A stretch of DNA of 64,000 nucleotides, from positions 10,684,501 to 10,748,500 of the forward strand of contig OX638133.1 of assembly GCA_951804985.1 (NCBI GenBank), written 5' to 3'. This DNA is from Dryomyza anilis. Taxonomy: Eukaryota > Arthropoda > Insecta > Diptera > Dryomyzidae. Below are positions 24,890 through 35,853 of the stretch, one piece after another (positions within the stretch are counted from its first letter, which is position 1; every line of letters begins with the position of its first letter). The notes beneath the pieces are model-generated. The model worked only from the letters and a program-made list of their open reading frames with translations, made no database searches and was not told the DNA's origin. The position numbers and the translations under genes are program-made.

Positions 24890-26135
24890 TTAATTTTTCA
24901 CTAAAAAAAGCAAATTTTCACTAATAATTCAATTATTCACTAAAACTCAATTTTTCACTAAAAATTCAATTTTTCACCAAAAACTCAATTTTTCACTGAA
25001 AATTCAATTTTTCACTAAAAATTCAATTTTTCACTAAAAATTCAATTTTTCACTAAAAATTCAATTTTTCACTAAAAATTCAATTTTTCACTAAAAATTC
25101 AATTTTTCACTAAAAATTCAATTTTTCACTAAAAATTCAATTTTTCACTAAAAATTCAATATTTCACTAAAAATTCAATTTTTCACTAAAAATTTAAATT
25201 TTCACTAAAAAGCAATTTTTCACTAAAAATTTAATTTTTCACTAAAAATACAATTTTTCACTAAAAATTCAATTTTTCACTAGATATTTTTTTTACTAAA
25301 CATTCACTACGAATTCAATAAAAATTTAAATTTTTACTAAAAATTCAATTATTCACTGAAAATTAAATTTTTCACTAAAAATTCAAATTTTCACTAAAAA
25401 TGCAATTTTTAACTAAAAATTCAATTTTGCACTAAAAATATAATTTTTCACTAAAAATTCAATTTTTCACTAAAAATTCAATTTTTCACTAAAAATTCAA
25501 TTTTTCACTAAAAATTCAATTTTTCACTAAAAATTCAATTTTTCACAAAAATTCGATGTTTCACTAAAAATTCAAATTTTCACTAAAAAGCAATTTTTCA
25601 CTAAAAATTTAATTTTCCACTAAAAACCAATTTTTCACTAAAAATTCAATGTTTCACTAAAAATTCAATTTTTCACTGAAAAGCAATTTTTCACTAAAAA
25701 TTTAATTTTTCACTACAAATTCAATATTTCACTAAAATTTCAAGTTTTCACTCATAATTCAATTTTTCACTAAATTTCAATTTTTCACTATAAATTCAGT
25801 TTCTCACTAAAAATTAAATTTTTCACTAAAAGTTCAAATTTTCACTAAAAATTCAATTTTTCACTAAAAATTCAATTTTTCACTAAAAAGCAATTTTTCA
25901 ATAAAAATTTAATTTTACACTAAAAATACAATTTTTTTACTAAAAATTTAATTTTTCACTAAAAATACAATTTTTCACTTAAAATTCAATTTTCCACTAC
26001 ATATTTTTTTTACTAAACATTCACTACGAATTCAATAAAAATTTAAATTTTCACTAAAAATTCAATTATTCACTGAAAATTCAATTTTTAACTAAAAATT
26101 CAACTTTGCACCAAAAATTCATATATTCACTAAAA
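24890..26135 (+). repeat. 19 bp satellite array 2
   Basis: Same monomer and orientation as the array at 18766, about 65 units. More diverged, with shortened AAAAAGCAATTTTTCAC units. A marked variant block (TTTTTACTAAACATTCAC then TACGAATTCAATAAAAATTT) occurs at about 25281 and again 717 bp later, indicating higher-order duplication. Confidence 0.95.
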
Positions 26136-27434
26136 AGTCAATTTTTCGCAATAAACATTTTTTTTTTTTAATAAATATTCAAATTTTCGTTAAAATAAAT
26201 TTCATATTAAAAACCACATTTTCCCAAAAAAAAAAATCCACTTAAAATATGTTACTGAAAATTCGTTGTACACTTAAATAGTTTTCCAACTGGGTTGGTG
26301 CACCGTATGCCAAGAATACTGCGTTGAGTAGTAAAATAGAGAAAAACAATAAAAAGCAGGCAGTCAGAAGAAGGCAACAAACAGAAGTCCAAACATAAGA
26401 AAACAAAAAAAATTCGGTGCAGTTAAATTTTTGGCTTGCATATTTTTTTTGTTGGCTGATACGATAAAGGTACTTGTTGTTGTTATTATTGTTGCTACAT
26501 GCAGGTATGTGGTACAGTGGCACAGATTAACCTTATCTAGCTCAATATAATTCTAAATCCAAATACATTAGTTTTTAATTGAAATATCATAAATTTGAGA
26601 TCTTTTAATCCACTGTAAACCGCAGTGCATGGCACTGAAAAAGTTAAAACAATAACCACAACTGCACCACCTGCTAAGGTAGTCCGTGTGTCTACCAAAA
26701 TAAATTGTACACTTAAAAAAAAAACAAAAACCAAACATAAAACCACACACGCACGTGTTTTGTGTACGGATCTGTCAATTTTGTTAGGTATCGATCAGCT
26801 CGGTCACAGCATCACACGACAACAAAATACCAAAACAGTTTAGTTATTATGCATTATGCTTTATAACGAAATATCACTTGTAGATCATCATTATTTAAAA
26901 ACAACTGACGTCATAATGAGACTTATATTTCTCAATTTCAAAAAATATATTAATCATTCCAAAGAAATATTTGTGGTACATTTGATGCAATTCTAGAATC
27001 TATCCTGCTTCCTTTTCTAACATTGTTTTTAACTATGTCTCAAACCCAACTGTGTCTTTTACTCAATTACCGAAATAACCTAGAATTACAATAAAGATTT
27101 ACCTTGTTGGATCTGCGAGCCAACAGTCTTCGGATCTGTTGGCCCATATAAGAATTTACAAATTCATTGAATATATTTTTTTTTGCAAGAGTTTCTAAAA
27201 TTATTATATAAAATAGTTTTACAAATGGTTTTAATTAAAAATTTGAATTTTGTATATTCTACACTAAATTTGAAAAGGACATATTTATTATATTGGTTTT
27301 CCCTTTGTAGCAACGATAAAATGGCTTGATTGCAATATATTCTTGATAAGTTCTAATATGATATATCTTTGGAGCATTGGATCTTTTTGTCTGGTAGTAT
27401 ATCTGCTTGTAGAAATTATGATTTAAATTCGACA
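26136..27434. other. AT-rich DNA, no gene supported
   Basis: Frames at 26242-26750 lack ATG starts or are low complexity. Confidence 0.5.
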
Positions 27435-27446
27435 ATTTGATATTCT

Positions 27447-27757
27447 GTAACCTCGGAAGCTCAGTGGTTAGTGCGTTGGACTGCGAGCCGAAAGGTGCCC
27501 GGTTCAAGCCTGGACTGGGGCTAACAACATCTTTTCATAGAAACATTTTTGTATACCGCGCTACCTCTCGGCAGTAAATGGCAAACCTACGAGAGTAAAA
27601 CATTGCCTATGAAAAGCTCTCACCCGCCGTTCGGATTCGGCAATAAACTATAGGTCCCACCACTTTGAGTACAAATATAACACGCACTGCTTAAAATGGT
27701 GAGAGAGCTCGGCCTAAGTTCTTATGGAACTGTAGTGCCTGCCAAACTATTATTATT
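27447..27757 (+). mobile_element. tRNA-derived SINE, full length
   Basis: The head resembles a tRNA, with an A-box-like AGCTCAGTGGTTAGTGC (about 27458-27474) and a B-box-like GGTTCAAGCCTGG (about 27501-27513), i.e. an internal RNA polymerase III promoter. The body runs through CTCGGCAGTAAATGGC and GCCGTTCGGATTCGGC and ends in a TTA/ATT tail. A 12 bp target duplication ATTTGATATTCT lies at 27435-27446 and 27758-27769. No coding capacity; it would depend on a LINE. Confidence 0.9.
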
Positions 27758-27957
27758 ATTTGATATTCTTAAAATAACATAAAATTTTCTTGTCATAAGG
27801 AAACTAGTTACCGAGTGTAGGGTCTATAAATATAGTAAACCACTGTTAAGTGTATTTCCTGCATAATAACCCAACATTTCTTGGATTTTTTCTTTTATAA
27901 CAAAAAAAAAAATTTAATGCCTCCCACTTCAGTGCTTTACTTACTTAATTGGACCTA

Positions 27958-28686
27958 TTTTTATACCCTACACTAAGAGTGAAAGGGTATATTCAGTTTG
28001 ATACGCCGTTTGTAACACCCAGAAGGAAGCATCTCCGGTATGGAAAAGTATATATTCTTGATCAGCATTACCTCATGAGTCGATTTAGCGATGTCCGTCT
28101 GTCCGTCTGTCTGTCCGTCTGTCTGTTGAAATCACGATTACAGAAAAACTAGAAGAGCTAAATAAATGAAACTCCTAATTTAGATTACTTATATATCTAC
28201 GCTATCTGTCAGTGGAAATGGGCATGATCAGTCCATTATGACTTGTGAACCGACCACTTCTGTTCAAATTTATCATATAAAACACATCTACTGGTGAATT
28301 TCACTGTATACGTGTTCAGGTAAACTTTTTTTGGTCAAATATATATTAACTTCATGTTCAAATACATGAAAATAATGTTCTCCCGCGAAACGACTTGTGG
28401 TTCCCAAAAAAAAAAAATCGAAATTCGGTGCACCTACCCATATGTAAATATGGGTATCAAATGAATGGAAATTCTTCAGCGATTGAAAGTTTGTAGTTAT
28501 TTTCAGGATTCGTATACCCTGGTGACTTATATACAACTTTGAAAGGTAACCACACATATGTGTAGGGTATTTATAGTCGGCTTAGACCGACTATAATTTT
28601 GATAATCCTAACTATTATAATAACACCTACTATTAAATGTCCGTACTTTAAAATTTCCCATGTGATCTAACATTCCCAACTGGTTT
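27958..28686 (+). repeat. Dispersed hairpin-ended repeat, copy 1
   Basis: About 730 bp. The left end ATACCCTACAC is inverted as GTGTAGGGTAT near the right end, followed by a strong hairpin (ATAGTCGG ... CCGACTAT, 28571-28594) and a ~90 bp tail. The internal core TATATTCTTGATCAGCAT and the GTCCGTCTGTCCGTCTG run are shared by all copies. The unoccupied equivalent of the Tc1 target is near 28340. I recall similar sequence widely dispersed in fly genomes but assign no name. Confidence 0.85.
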
Positions 28687-28845
28687 AATACATCATTAAT
28701 ACATCATTAATACATTTGAAATTTCACAATAAAAAAATATATATTTTATAATATAGGTACCAAAATAAAACTCAAATAACACTACTCAACAAATTAAGGA
28801 CTTTTTTAACTATCCACAATTTTAGTTTGATATTTCGATGAACTT

Positions 28846-29885
28846 AGGGCCGGATTTTAGTTTAAACCTAGTTTAGTTAAACGTCAATTTAATTTAAACG
28901 ACGTTTAACTTCGAAAGCAAATTTAACGTGAATGTTTAAAATTAACTCAGTTCAATATGGTCTCACTGACAAATGTCAACGAATTATCGATTATTTTTTT
29001 CATATTTGGAAATTTAAAAATTTTGTAAATTAAGAAATTAAAAATATATACATATTAGAATTTTATTAGTATGTACAATGAAATATGTCAAATAAATCAA
29101 AGATCGAGCAACATAAGCAACATTTATACAGTTTTTTTTTTATACAGTTTTGAAAATAAGAAAACAAACAGATCGCTAACAGGTAAACAAACAATGCGGC
29201 GACGAAAAACAAAGAGTTCAACTCTCATTTTTGAGGAAATTATGTGTCAAAAACATTAAGATTTTAAACGAAGTTTTAACGACCAACATAAGACGTTTAA
29301 ACTAATTTTTAACGACGAATGAAGGTCACTGTGAAACTGAATTCTGAGATTAAACCACGTTTAATCTATAAATCGAGTTAAACTACAACTGTAAAACGAG
29401 CCCTTGAAGATTTTAATGCATATATCATACTCAGTTTTCTGGGTAATGCCTAAAGTTTTTGAGTTATTAAATAACACAACAAAATAACATTTATATTTCA
29501 AATGAAGTTTAAACGACCAACATAAGACGTTTAAACTAATTATAAACTACGAATTAAGGTCACTGTGAAACAAAAATACTGATGCTTAGTTTTTACTATG
29601 TCATTTTGTGTCAGTTTTATTTTCGAAAATTTCTCAAATATGTTGTTTTTCGATATGGTAAAGATTTAAAAAAATGCCAACTGTTGGCATTTAGATTTCG
29701 TTTAACATAGATAATGAACATTTTAATTTTGGACAATTTCTTCACAATCTTCACAATCTTCGCAATCACAATGTTAAAAAAAAGAAATATGACACAAAAA
29801 GACTTAGTGAAAACCAGGCTTAAATTTAATCACGTTTAACCAACAAATCGAGTTAAACTATCTCTGTAAAACAGTCCCTTAAAGA
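28846..29885. mobile_element. GGGCCGG-ended element with duplicated blocks
   Basis: TAGGGCCGGATTTTAGTTTA on the left resembles the reverse of CTGTAAAACGAGCCCTT (about 29388) and of CTGTAAAACAGTCCCTT (about 29865). AACGACCAACATAAGACGTT and the AATCGAGTTAAACTA block each occur twice (29266/29508; 29373/29846), as if the element were partly duplicated. No coding sequence; the 62-codon frame at 29071 is not credible. Confidence 0.55.
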
Positions 29886-30800
29886 TTTGAATGCATAGTT
29901 CATACTCAGTTTTTTGATATTGCCTAAAGTTTTTGAGTTTAAGTAACACAAATAAATGAAAGTGTTCGTGTTTTTCTTGATTTTAATTTAACATTTGATT
30001 TATTTTGCTTTAGCTAATTGAGTTTATTTCAATATATATATATACTGAAATAAACTCAATGAAATTCGGTTGAATGTGACCAAAGTTCTGATTCTTTGTT
30101 TTCTTTACATTTTCCTTTTTTTTCCCTTTTATAAATTTTGCTTAACTCTAAAAAAGAGACTTCATTGTTTTACACACTTAGCTACAATATTTACGAAAAA
30201 ATAATAATTGAGTTTGGATTTGTTTGTGCTTTGCTTGCACCGTTACATGTGTTTTTGTAGCATCAACACATCTGTGACCTCATGGTCACACTAGGACGAT
30301 TTGGTTTAATGATATCATAATGTGATATTCTTTTGAGTAAAGAGTAGAGTGGTGGACAAAATAAACACACTAGACATAAAAAAATATTGCCTATTGTCGA
30401 TTATATTCTATCTAGAGTATTTTATAAGCTGTTATAATTAACTATTTATAATTTGAGCATTTTTTGAATTACACTTATCATTACAATTGAATTATTCTTC
30501 TTTAAAACAGTTTTTAAACATATTTAGAGTTTCACTAATATAACATATCGATACATTACAGGCAAAAGTTCGTAACCAACAAAAATCAAATTTCACAGGA
30601 GCCGAAAAAAAGGTCTCAAACTCGAGTAGTTCAATATTTTATTGATTTTTTTTCGTAAAGTTACCTTTAAATTAGCTGACAATAATAATATTGTGGACCA
30701 ATTTCCAAAATATCCATTACATGCAGAAATATTTGAAAAAAAACTGTAGTTACGATGTTTTGTCTGTCCCAATTTATTTCGAAAAATTTTTCAATTTTAC
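29886..30800. other. AT-rich DNA, nothing recognised
   Basis: A palindromic TTTATTTCAATATA / TATACTGAAATAAA around 30037 is the only structure noted. Confidence 0.5.
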
Positions 30801-30845
30801 TACCCAAGAAACAAAACGGTCCGTTAATGGTGCCGTATACTGAAC

Positions 30846-31170
30846 ACGTTTCGACGGTACGTTAACGGACCGTCATACTGGATGACAAACGGAGTGAGTC
30901 CGTCGAGAGCACGTTTCGACGGTACGTTTACGGACCGTCATACTGGATGATATACGGAATGCATCCATTGATATTACTTTTTGACGGTCCGTTAACGGAC
31001 CGCCATTCTGGACAAAATACGGAGTGAGTCCGTTGAGATTGCGTTTCGACGGTCCGTTAACGGACCGCCATTCTGGACAAAATACGGAGTGAGTCCGTTG
31101 AGATTGCGTTTCGACGGTCCGTTAACGTATGAAAAACGGAATGAATACATTAAAAACACCATTTTATTAC
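30846..31170 (+). repeat. 65 bp palindromic tandem repeat
   Basis: Five units with CGTTTCGACGGTACG or CGTTTCGACGGTCCG at 65 bp steps, each with GTTAACGGACCG and an ACGGAGTGAGTCCG half. Markedly CpG-rich in an AT-rich window. Confidence 0.88.
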
Positions 31171-31382
31171 CATACAAATGACCTCTGGCATATTTTTATT
31201 TTACAAGAAACAAACTTATTATGAATAAAATTGAATACGAAACATACAAATTTTACTAAACAACATAATTGGTGTTTATAATTTTGTAATCTACTGAAAT
31301 TCCACATGGTATTTTCATCATCGATTTCGTGTCAACAAAGACCAAAACAATAATAGATATCACTTTAACTGGATTGCAGTTG

Positions 31383-31511
31383 TCATAGGGCTTGAATGAG
31401 TCTCTTTTGACGTTTATCAGCCCAAAAGCCAAGACAATTTTGCATCGCACATTTTCTGCAAACTTTATAACACATTTCAGGAGCTCTTAGATATAGTCCT
31501 TTTTTGAATTG
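31383..31511 (-). pseudogene. Cys-rich broken frame in the foldback element
   Basis: A 42-codon minus-strand frame contains CYKVCRKCAMQNC (Cys spacing 3-2-4), followed by KRQKRLIQAL and a stop; a neighbouring frame is open for another 64 codons. No ATG start. It could be a relic of a transposon-encoded zinc-binding protein or chance. Confidence 0.15.
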
Positions 31512-31982
31512 GAACTGTAAATGTATGCAAATTCTGCAAAGATATTTTGAATAAAAGCGTATTTTATATATATTTTATTCACTTATCTTGTTTGGTCTTC
31601 GAGAGATGCATTCACCAACTGTGATCTTCCAAGCTTATTGTTCATGTACACAAGGTCAAATGAATTCAAATGTACACCAATAACGGATAAAAATCGGTGC
31701 CGTTGAGTTGGAGTATAAACGGAAATTTTACGGAGTACTCCGTTTCAACGGAAACATTACGGGGTACTCCGTTTCAACGGTACCGTAAACGACTACAACA
31801 AAACGGCAATCATACGGAGTTATTTAGAAATACGGAGCAAAACGGAGCAAAATTCTGACGGAGTCGTCCGATTTGACGGTACGTTAACGGTGCGTAATCG
31901 TATATGCTCCGTAAACATGCCGTCAATGACGGTATTGTAATTCCGTATGTGTCGTATGCTCCGTATAAATGTTTCTTGGGTA

Positions 31983-32939
31983 CTTACGATGCTTAGTTAA
32001 AGCGTCTTATACACAAACTGTTTGGTATTCCGAATTTATGTAAACGGCAACAAGCAAATAACAGGCATAGAAACATTTTGGCACATGTTTAATAATAATT
32101 GAGACTAGCCAGTAGTCAGTATTTTACTTTGATGGAAAAATGCATTGGAAGAACATTACAAATTTATTTTTTTTATTTTTGCTTTAAAGGTAGACATATT
32201 ACCTACAAATACTCATATTTTTTGATTTTTTACCATTACCACAAAATAAGTTAAAAATACTTAAATACAAAAAGAAATATTAAATTTATGGATATACCTT
32301 AATAAGTGTTATATTGCTTTATTTCAAATTTGCACCGCGACATTCAAAAATATGACTATGCAGGGTAATTCTACTTATAAAGAGTTTTCCAAAACTTCAA
32401 TAAAAGAAAAATTCCCAAAATGTTGGTTACGATTTTCTGCCTGTAAGGTATCGATATTACTAATCTCGAAATATGAAATTTCTTGATTTATATTTTTGTT
32501 CATCATAGTAAATATACGGTATTGATATCGTTCATTCATTTCGACATTCACAGAAATAAAGAAAACTGTGTAATGTGCAAAGTGTTAACTTTGTCACAAT
32601 ACGAGTACCCACAACAATGGAATGAACGACGATGCAAAGCTTATTTAATAGTACTATCTACTACACGTATAGATAAATAATTTAGAAACGTAGATACGTT
32701 ATTAATAAAGCCTTCATAATGTACGTATTATTGTTGATTATTTGTTTATGGAATCCAATGTGATGGGGGGTAATAACAAAAATTACGCCAAGCACTGCAT
32801 AAAATACGAAAAACGTATAACATAATACAAAAAAGAAAATTAAATAAAACCAGCACCAACAACACTCGACCGATGGATGTTGTAGTCGTTTATCAATTAT
32901 TCATTTATTCATCTCATACTCTTTGCGCTTTATGTACAG
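31983..32939. other. AT-rich DNA upstream of the gene
   Basis: No feature seen; a 65-codon frame at 32483 is not credible. Confidence 0.5.
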
Positions 32940-33557
32940 TCATACGTTTGTTCGTTCGTTGGGTTCGTTTGCTGTACGAGAGCTCGGATGATTAATGAAC
33001 ATATACGTCGACGTTCAGCGTCGTCTACGTTGTATGCGTCGTAGTTGTTGTCGTTCGTGGAGTATGTGTTGTTGTAGTTGTCATTGAATACGTTGTTCGT
33101 GAATACTGTACATCAGCTAACGAGCTGTGCTGACGAAGCAATCGTAGGCAGCTGTGAGCCGGCCGACTCACACAAACACAGACGACGCCACACGAACGAG
33201 CGAATGAATATAGCAGACAAAATAACGAATGTCGTTGGTGTGACAGAGAGAAGGACTTGGCCAAAGAGCGTTGAATATACATCGTTTTGATGTATGTATG
33301 TATGAATGTGTGTGTCAATGAACGATGAATGCGGAACTCGTTTTAGTTGACGCTGAGTGCTCGTTGCGGCAGGTTTTCATGCGGACGGGGAGTTTTTGCG
33401 CAAAAAACATTTCGATTTGAGCAGCGTCATCGATAAGAATTTCAAATAAATTGATTTTCAATTATTTATGCATTGTTTGATGTAAGTATCAGAGTACCTG
33501 CTATTGTTGTTGTTGGTTTCTTTACGTAAAATATATAATTACTCGTTGCAGCGCACA
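32940..33557 (+). promoter_or_regulatory. Probable promoter and 5' leader of the SAM-like gene
   Basis: CpG-rich DNA with many CGTTCG and GTCGT words stands out from the AT-rich background and leads directly into the coding start. A TTCAGC initiator-like word at 33014 is followed about 27 bases on by AGTTG, resembling a DPE but one base off the usual spacing. Short upstream ATGs occur, so the leader may carry uORFs. No TATA box is clear. Transcription start is inferred. Confidence 0.5.
33482..33551 (+). other. Intron in the 5' leader (70 bp)
   Basis: A consensus donor GTAAGTAT starts at 33482 and a TTGCAG acceptor ends at 33551, seven bases upstream of the start codon. The size is typical of short fly introns. 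It is inferred from splice signals only. Confidence 0.55.
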
Positions 33558-34796
33558 ATGGCCGACGAAGTAACGAGTCAATTGTACTCGGGCGAGTACC
33601 TGCTGCTGCGCAAACTGCTGCACTCGTGGGGTCTCGACTGTTTGGTGCAGCATTTCATAGGTTTGTAGAAACAATTTAATCGTTACACAAAACAGGCGGT
33701 TATTTTTATATTTTCTTTTACAGATGAGGGCATCACCATTGATGTGTTGGAAATGCTCAAGCTGCACCAGTTGCCAGCGCTGCTACGCAATCACAAGTTT
33801 GGCGTTCAGATACGTTTCGAGCATCATCTGGAGCATTGGCGCCGACAGATTGATAAACCGCTCGCTGCTCACGCGCCCAGCTGTTGCCAACAACAGCGAA
33901 GCAAGCAAGAGGAATCCACCGCCCAGCCACGCCCAGCTGTCAAAAGCGTTTTCACGCAATGTCCACAGCGTGATCAGCCCGCCTACAAACTGGAACCACC
34001 ACCGCGTTTTTCATCGCCTCCAACACATTTAGCGCACTCGCGCCCCTCAACGCCACGCCCTAGCCCTGGACATATTTATGCGAGCAGCACAACACAGGAC
34101 CCACGTCAACCGCCCAAACTGACGCCTGCGCCACCCACATCCTCCAGTGCTGCCACATCTGTAAATGCACAAGCAATCGGCCCCATTATACGCAGCCTTT
34201 CGCCACCGCCCTCCTCGCCCACAGCATCACCGCTGGCCGCCCTGAGCGCCGCCTGTGATATCAAACATTCCGTTTTCGGCGGCAACGACGACTACCGCAC
34301 CAATCAGATCAGCGTCATTTACATTCTGCAGGCGTCCTTGCCCAAAGGACAACAGCTGCTCGACTATTACCGTGAGCACCAGACGCTGACGAACGCCCAC
34401 CGCCTGCTGCTGATCAATTTAATCGCTACGTTTTTCGACGAGAATGATTTTCATTTGTCGCTGAAGACCAGCTACAATATGGAGCGCGAAATACTCGATA
34501 TGTTTCCGACGGAGCGACTCGATTACTATCGCACAGAGAAGCGCGGTAAGATCTATGTGAAGTTTTGCAACATGAAGCGGTACAAGACAACGCGCGAGAA
34601 ACCCGCCTTGAAGCGACGTCGCGATGAACCGTCCGGTTTCTTTACCGTGGAGCCCATTGTGGGTACTCCGGGGTCCGGAGATGTGATGGCCAATATGGTG
34701 GACGATGAGTTCAGCATGAATTTTGACAGCTGGGAGCAGGCACCACCAATGGAGGTGTATATAAAGACTGAGAATTTAAATGACGATGGTTATTAG
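33558..34796 (+). CDS. SAM-like domain protein, probably nuclear (spliced, 391 aa)
   Basis: Coding exons are 33558-33660 and 33724-34796, joined across a 63 bp phase-1 intron; the frame is open across the junction, giving 391 residues. The start is the first ATG after a good acceptor (33551). Residues ~13-76 form a helical segment of SAM type (GEYLLLRKLLHSWGL, then DEGITIDVLEMLKL and a G-V-x-I-x-F helix). Residues ~80-215 are a Pro/Ser/Thr/Gln linker. Residues ~222-318 are a compact conserved-looking domain with the motif FPTERLDYY followed by RGKIYVKFCN. A basic stretch at ~319-335 (ALKRRRDEP at its end) could be a nuclear localisation signal. The tail is acidic and ends with IKTE (381-384), a consensus sumoylation site. 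Codon use is much more GC-rich than the surroundings, as expected of real coding sequence. SAM-like plus C-terminal domain resembles SAMD3-type animal proteins (recalled, not searched). I do not recognise the gene by name; function is unknown, perhaps chromatin or transcription. Confidence 0.85.
33661..33723 (+). other. Coding intron of the SAM-like gene (63 bp)
   Basis: Donor GTTTGT, pyrimidine tract and TTTTACAG acceptor. It contains in-frame stops, and removing it joins the two open frames as a G|AT (Asp) codon inside the SAM-like segment, so the splice is well supported. Confidence 0.85.
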
Positions 34797-34836
34797 AATT
34801 AACTGAATTTAATTATATTAATTAGTTTTAAGTTTT

Positions 34837-34842
34837 AATAAA
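34837..34842 (+). other. Polyadenylation signal
   Basis: AATAAA lies 41 bases after the stop codon of the SAM-like gene, implying a very short 3' UTR. Confidence 0.6.
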
Positions 34843-34859
34843 AAAGCATTGATAAAAAA

Positions 34860-35440
34860 ATACATATATTTTTGTATAGAATGATTGGAACTAAATCTAA
34901 TGACCTAAAAATTAGAATTATAATAAAAAACTCTAAAAATAGATAAATCGTCACCTGAGAATTATTTTGCTCCATACGCCCTTTGTCGTTAAAAGTTGGA
35001 TTTTATATGACATAAATATCCTATTTCTAATTCCGTTATTTGATTTTCGATATATCGTATGAAATCATTTCGATTGTACCTTCAAAATTTTCGATTGTAC
35101 CTTCTCGTGGTTACAAACAACTCCTAATAATTTATTATGGACGTTGTAAAAGCGCCACAAACGAAGAAACGCTAGAGTTTTTCTTAGAAGTTCCCATTTT
35201 ACTTTGCGGAAAGCAAAAGAGCAGCCGCTCTAAAATTTTTAACAAAAAATCGAGCAATTTTAAAAGACCGAAAAAGAATAAAATAACCAAGTTTCTCTTC
35301 TATTAAATCTGACAATCTAATTGAATTCAAAAATAATTACATTGGAGAAAATAATATAATGCCCAATGAACGAAATTTAAATTTTATTAAATGAATTTTG
35401 AATTTTGTTCTTTTACAAATTTCATATTTTTAACTTTTGT
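34860..35440. other. AT-rich DNA downstream of the gene
   Basis: An 88-codon frame at 35040 has no recognisable features. Confidence 0.5.
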
Positions 35441-35853
35441 ACATCGTCGTTGTACAACTATATTATGTTAAACGATACGAAAAGTGAGTCGTCCAGTGAC
35501 AGATTTTGTTTACTTGTCCAATTCATCGTCGTTTTTATTTTTTTATTTTTTATAGTGGAATTTTTGACGTTTTTTTGACGAATCACTTTTCGTTTTACAA
35601 AATAAGGGGTAAGTGTCACCAAATACATTTTATTTTAAATCTTAAATTTCGAGTTTGTTGTTTATTATTATAAAAAGTAATTTGTACATTTTTAAAGTTG
35701 AAATACCAATTTATAGATTCACATGTTCTTATCAGTTGGTACATCTATTGAGATCATCGATCAGAAATTGACAGATATATAAACATTTTTGTAAATGAAT
35801 AAATGGCATTTTGAAAATGTAGTTAGTGACTTTTACTTCTACAACGATGATAT
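35441..35853 (+). mobile_element. MITE family 1, copy D, interrupted
   Basis: Left end ACATCGTCGTTGTACAAC and right end CTACAACGATGATAT are recognisable. A ~130 bp segment (35470-35600) with its own inverted repeat, ACGAAAAGTGA-TCGTC, separates the left terminus from GTGTCACCAAATACATTT. It is a nested insertion. Confidence 0.75.

Larger units (their letters stand above)
30803..31980. mobile_element. TA-flanked foldback element with palindromic tandem repeats (1178 bp)
   Basis: Terminal inverted repeat CCCAAGAAACA at 30803 matches TGTTTCTTGGG ending at 31980, and TA flanks each end (30801-30802, 31981-31982). Left interior: five units at exact 65 bp spacing (starting about 30846, 30911, 30976, 31041, 31106), several containing the 20 bp perfect palindrome ACGGTCCGTTAACGGACCGT. 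Right interior (about 31675-31975): related CGGAGTACTCCG palindromes. The centre is AT-rich and contains only broken frames. Probably a non-autonomous DNA transposon; superfamily not assigned. Confidence 0.8.

Noticed and set aside
26242..26523. 93-codon minus-strand frame with a hydrophobic, signal-like segment
   Set aside because: It has no ATG (begins at GTG), contains an Asn run from a trinucleotide repeat, and no splice sites support it.
33025..33318. 97-codon minus-strand frame with Thr-His repeats
   Set aside because: Shadow of the GTTGT-rich leader of the plus-strand gene.
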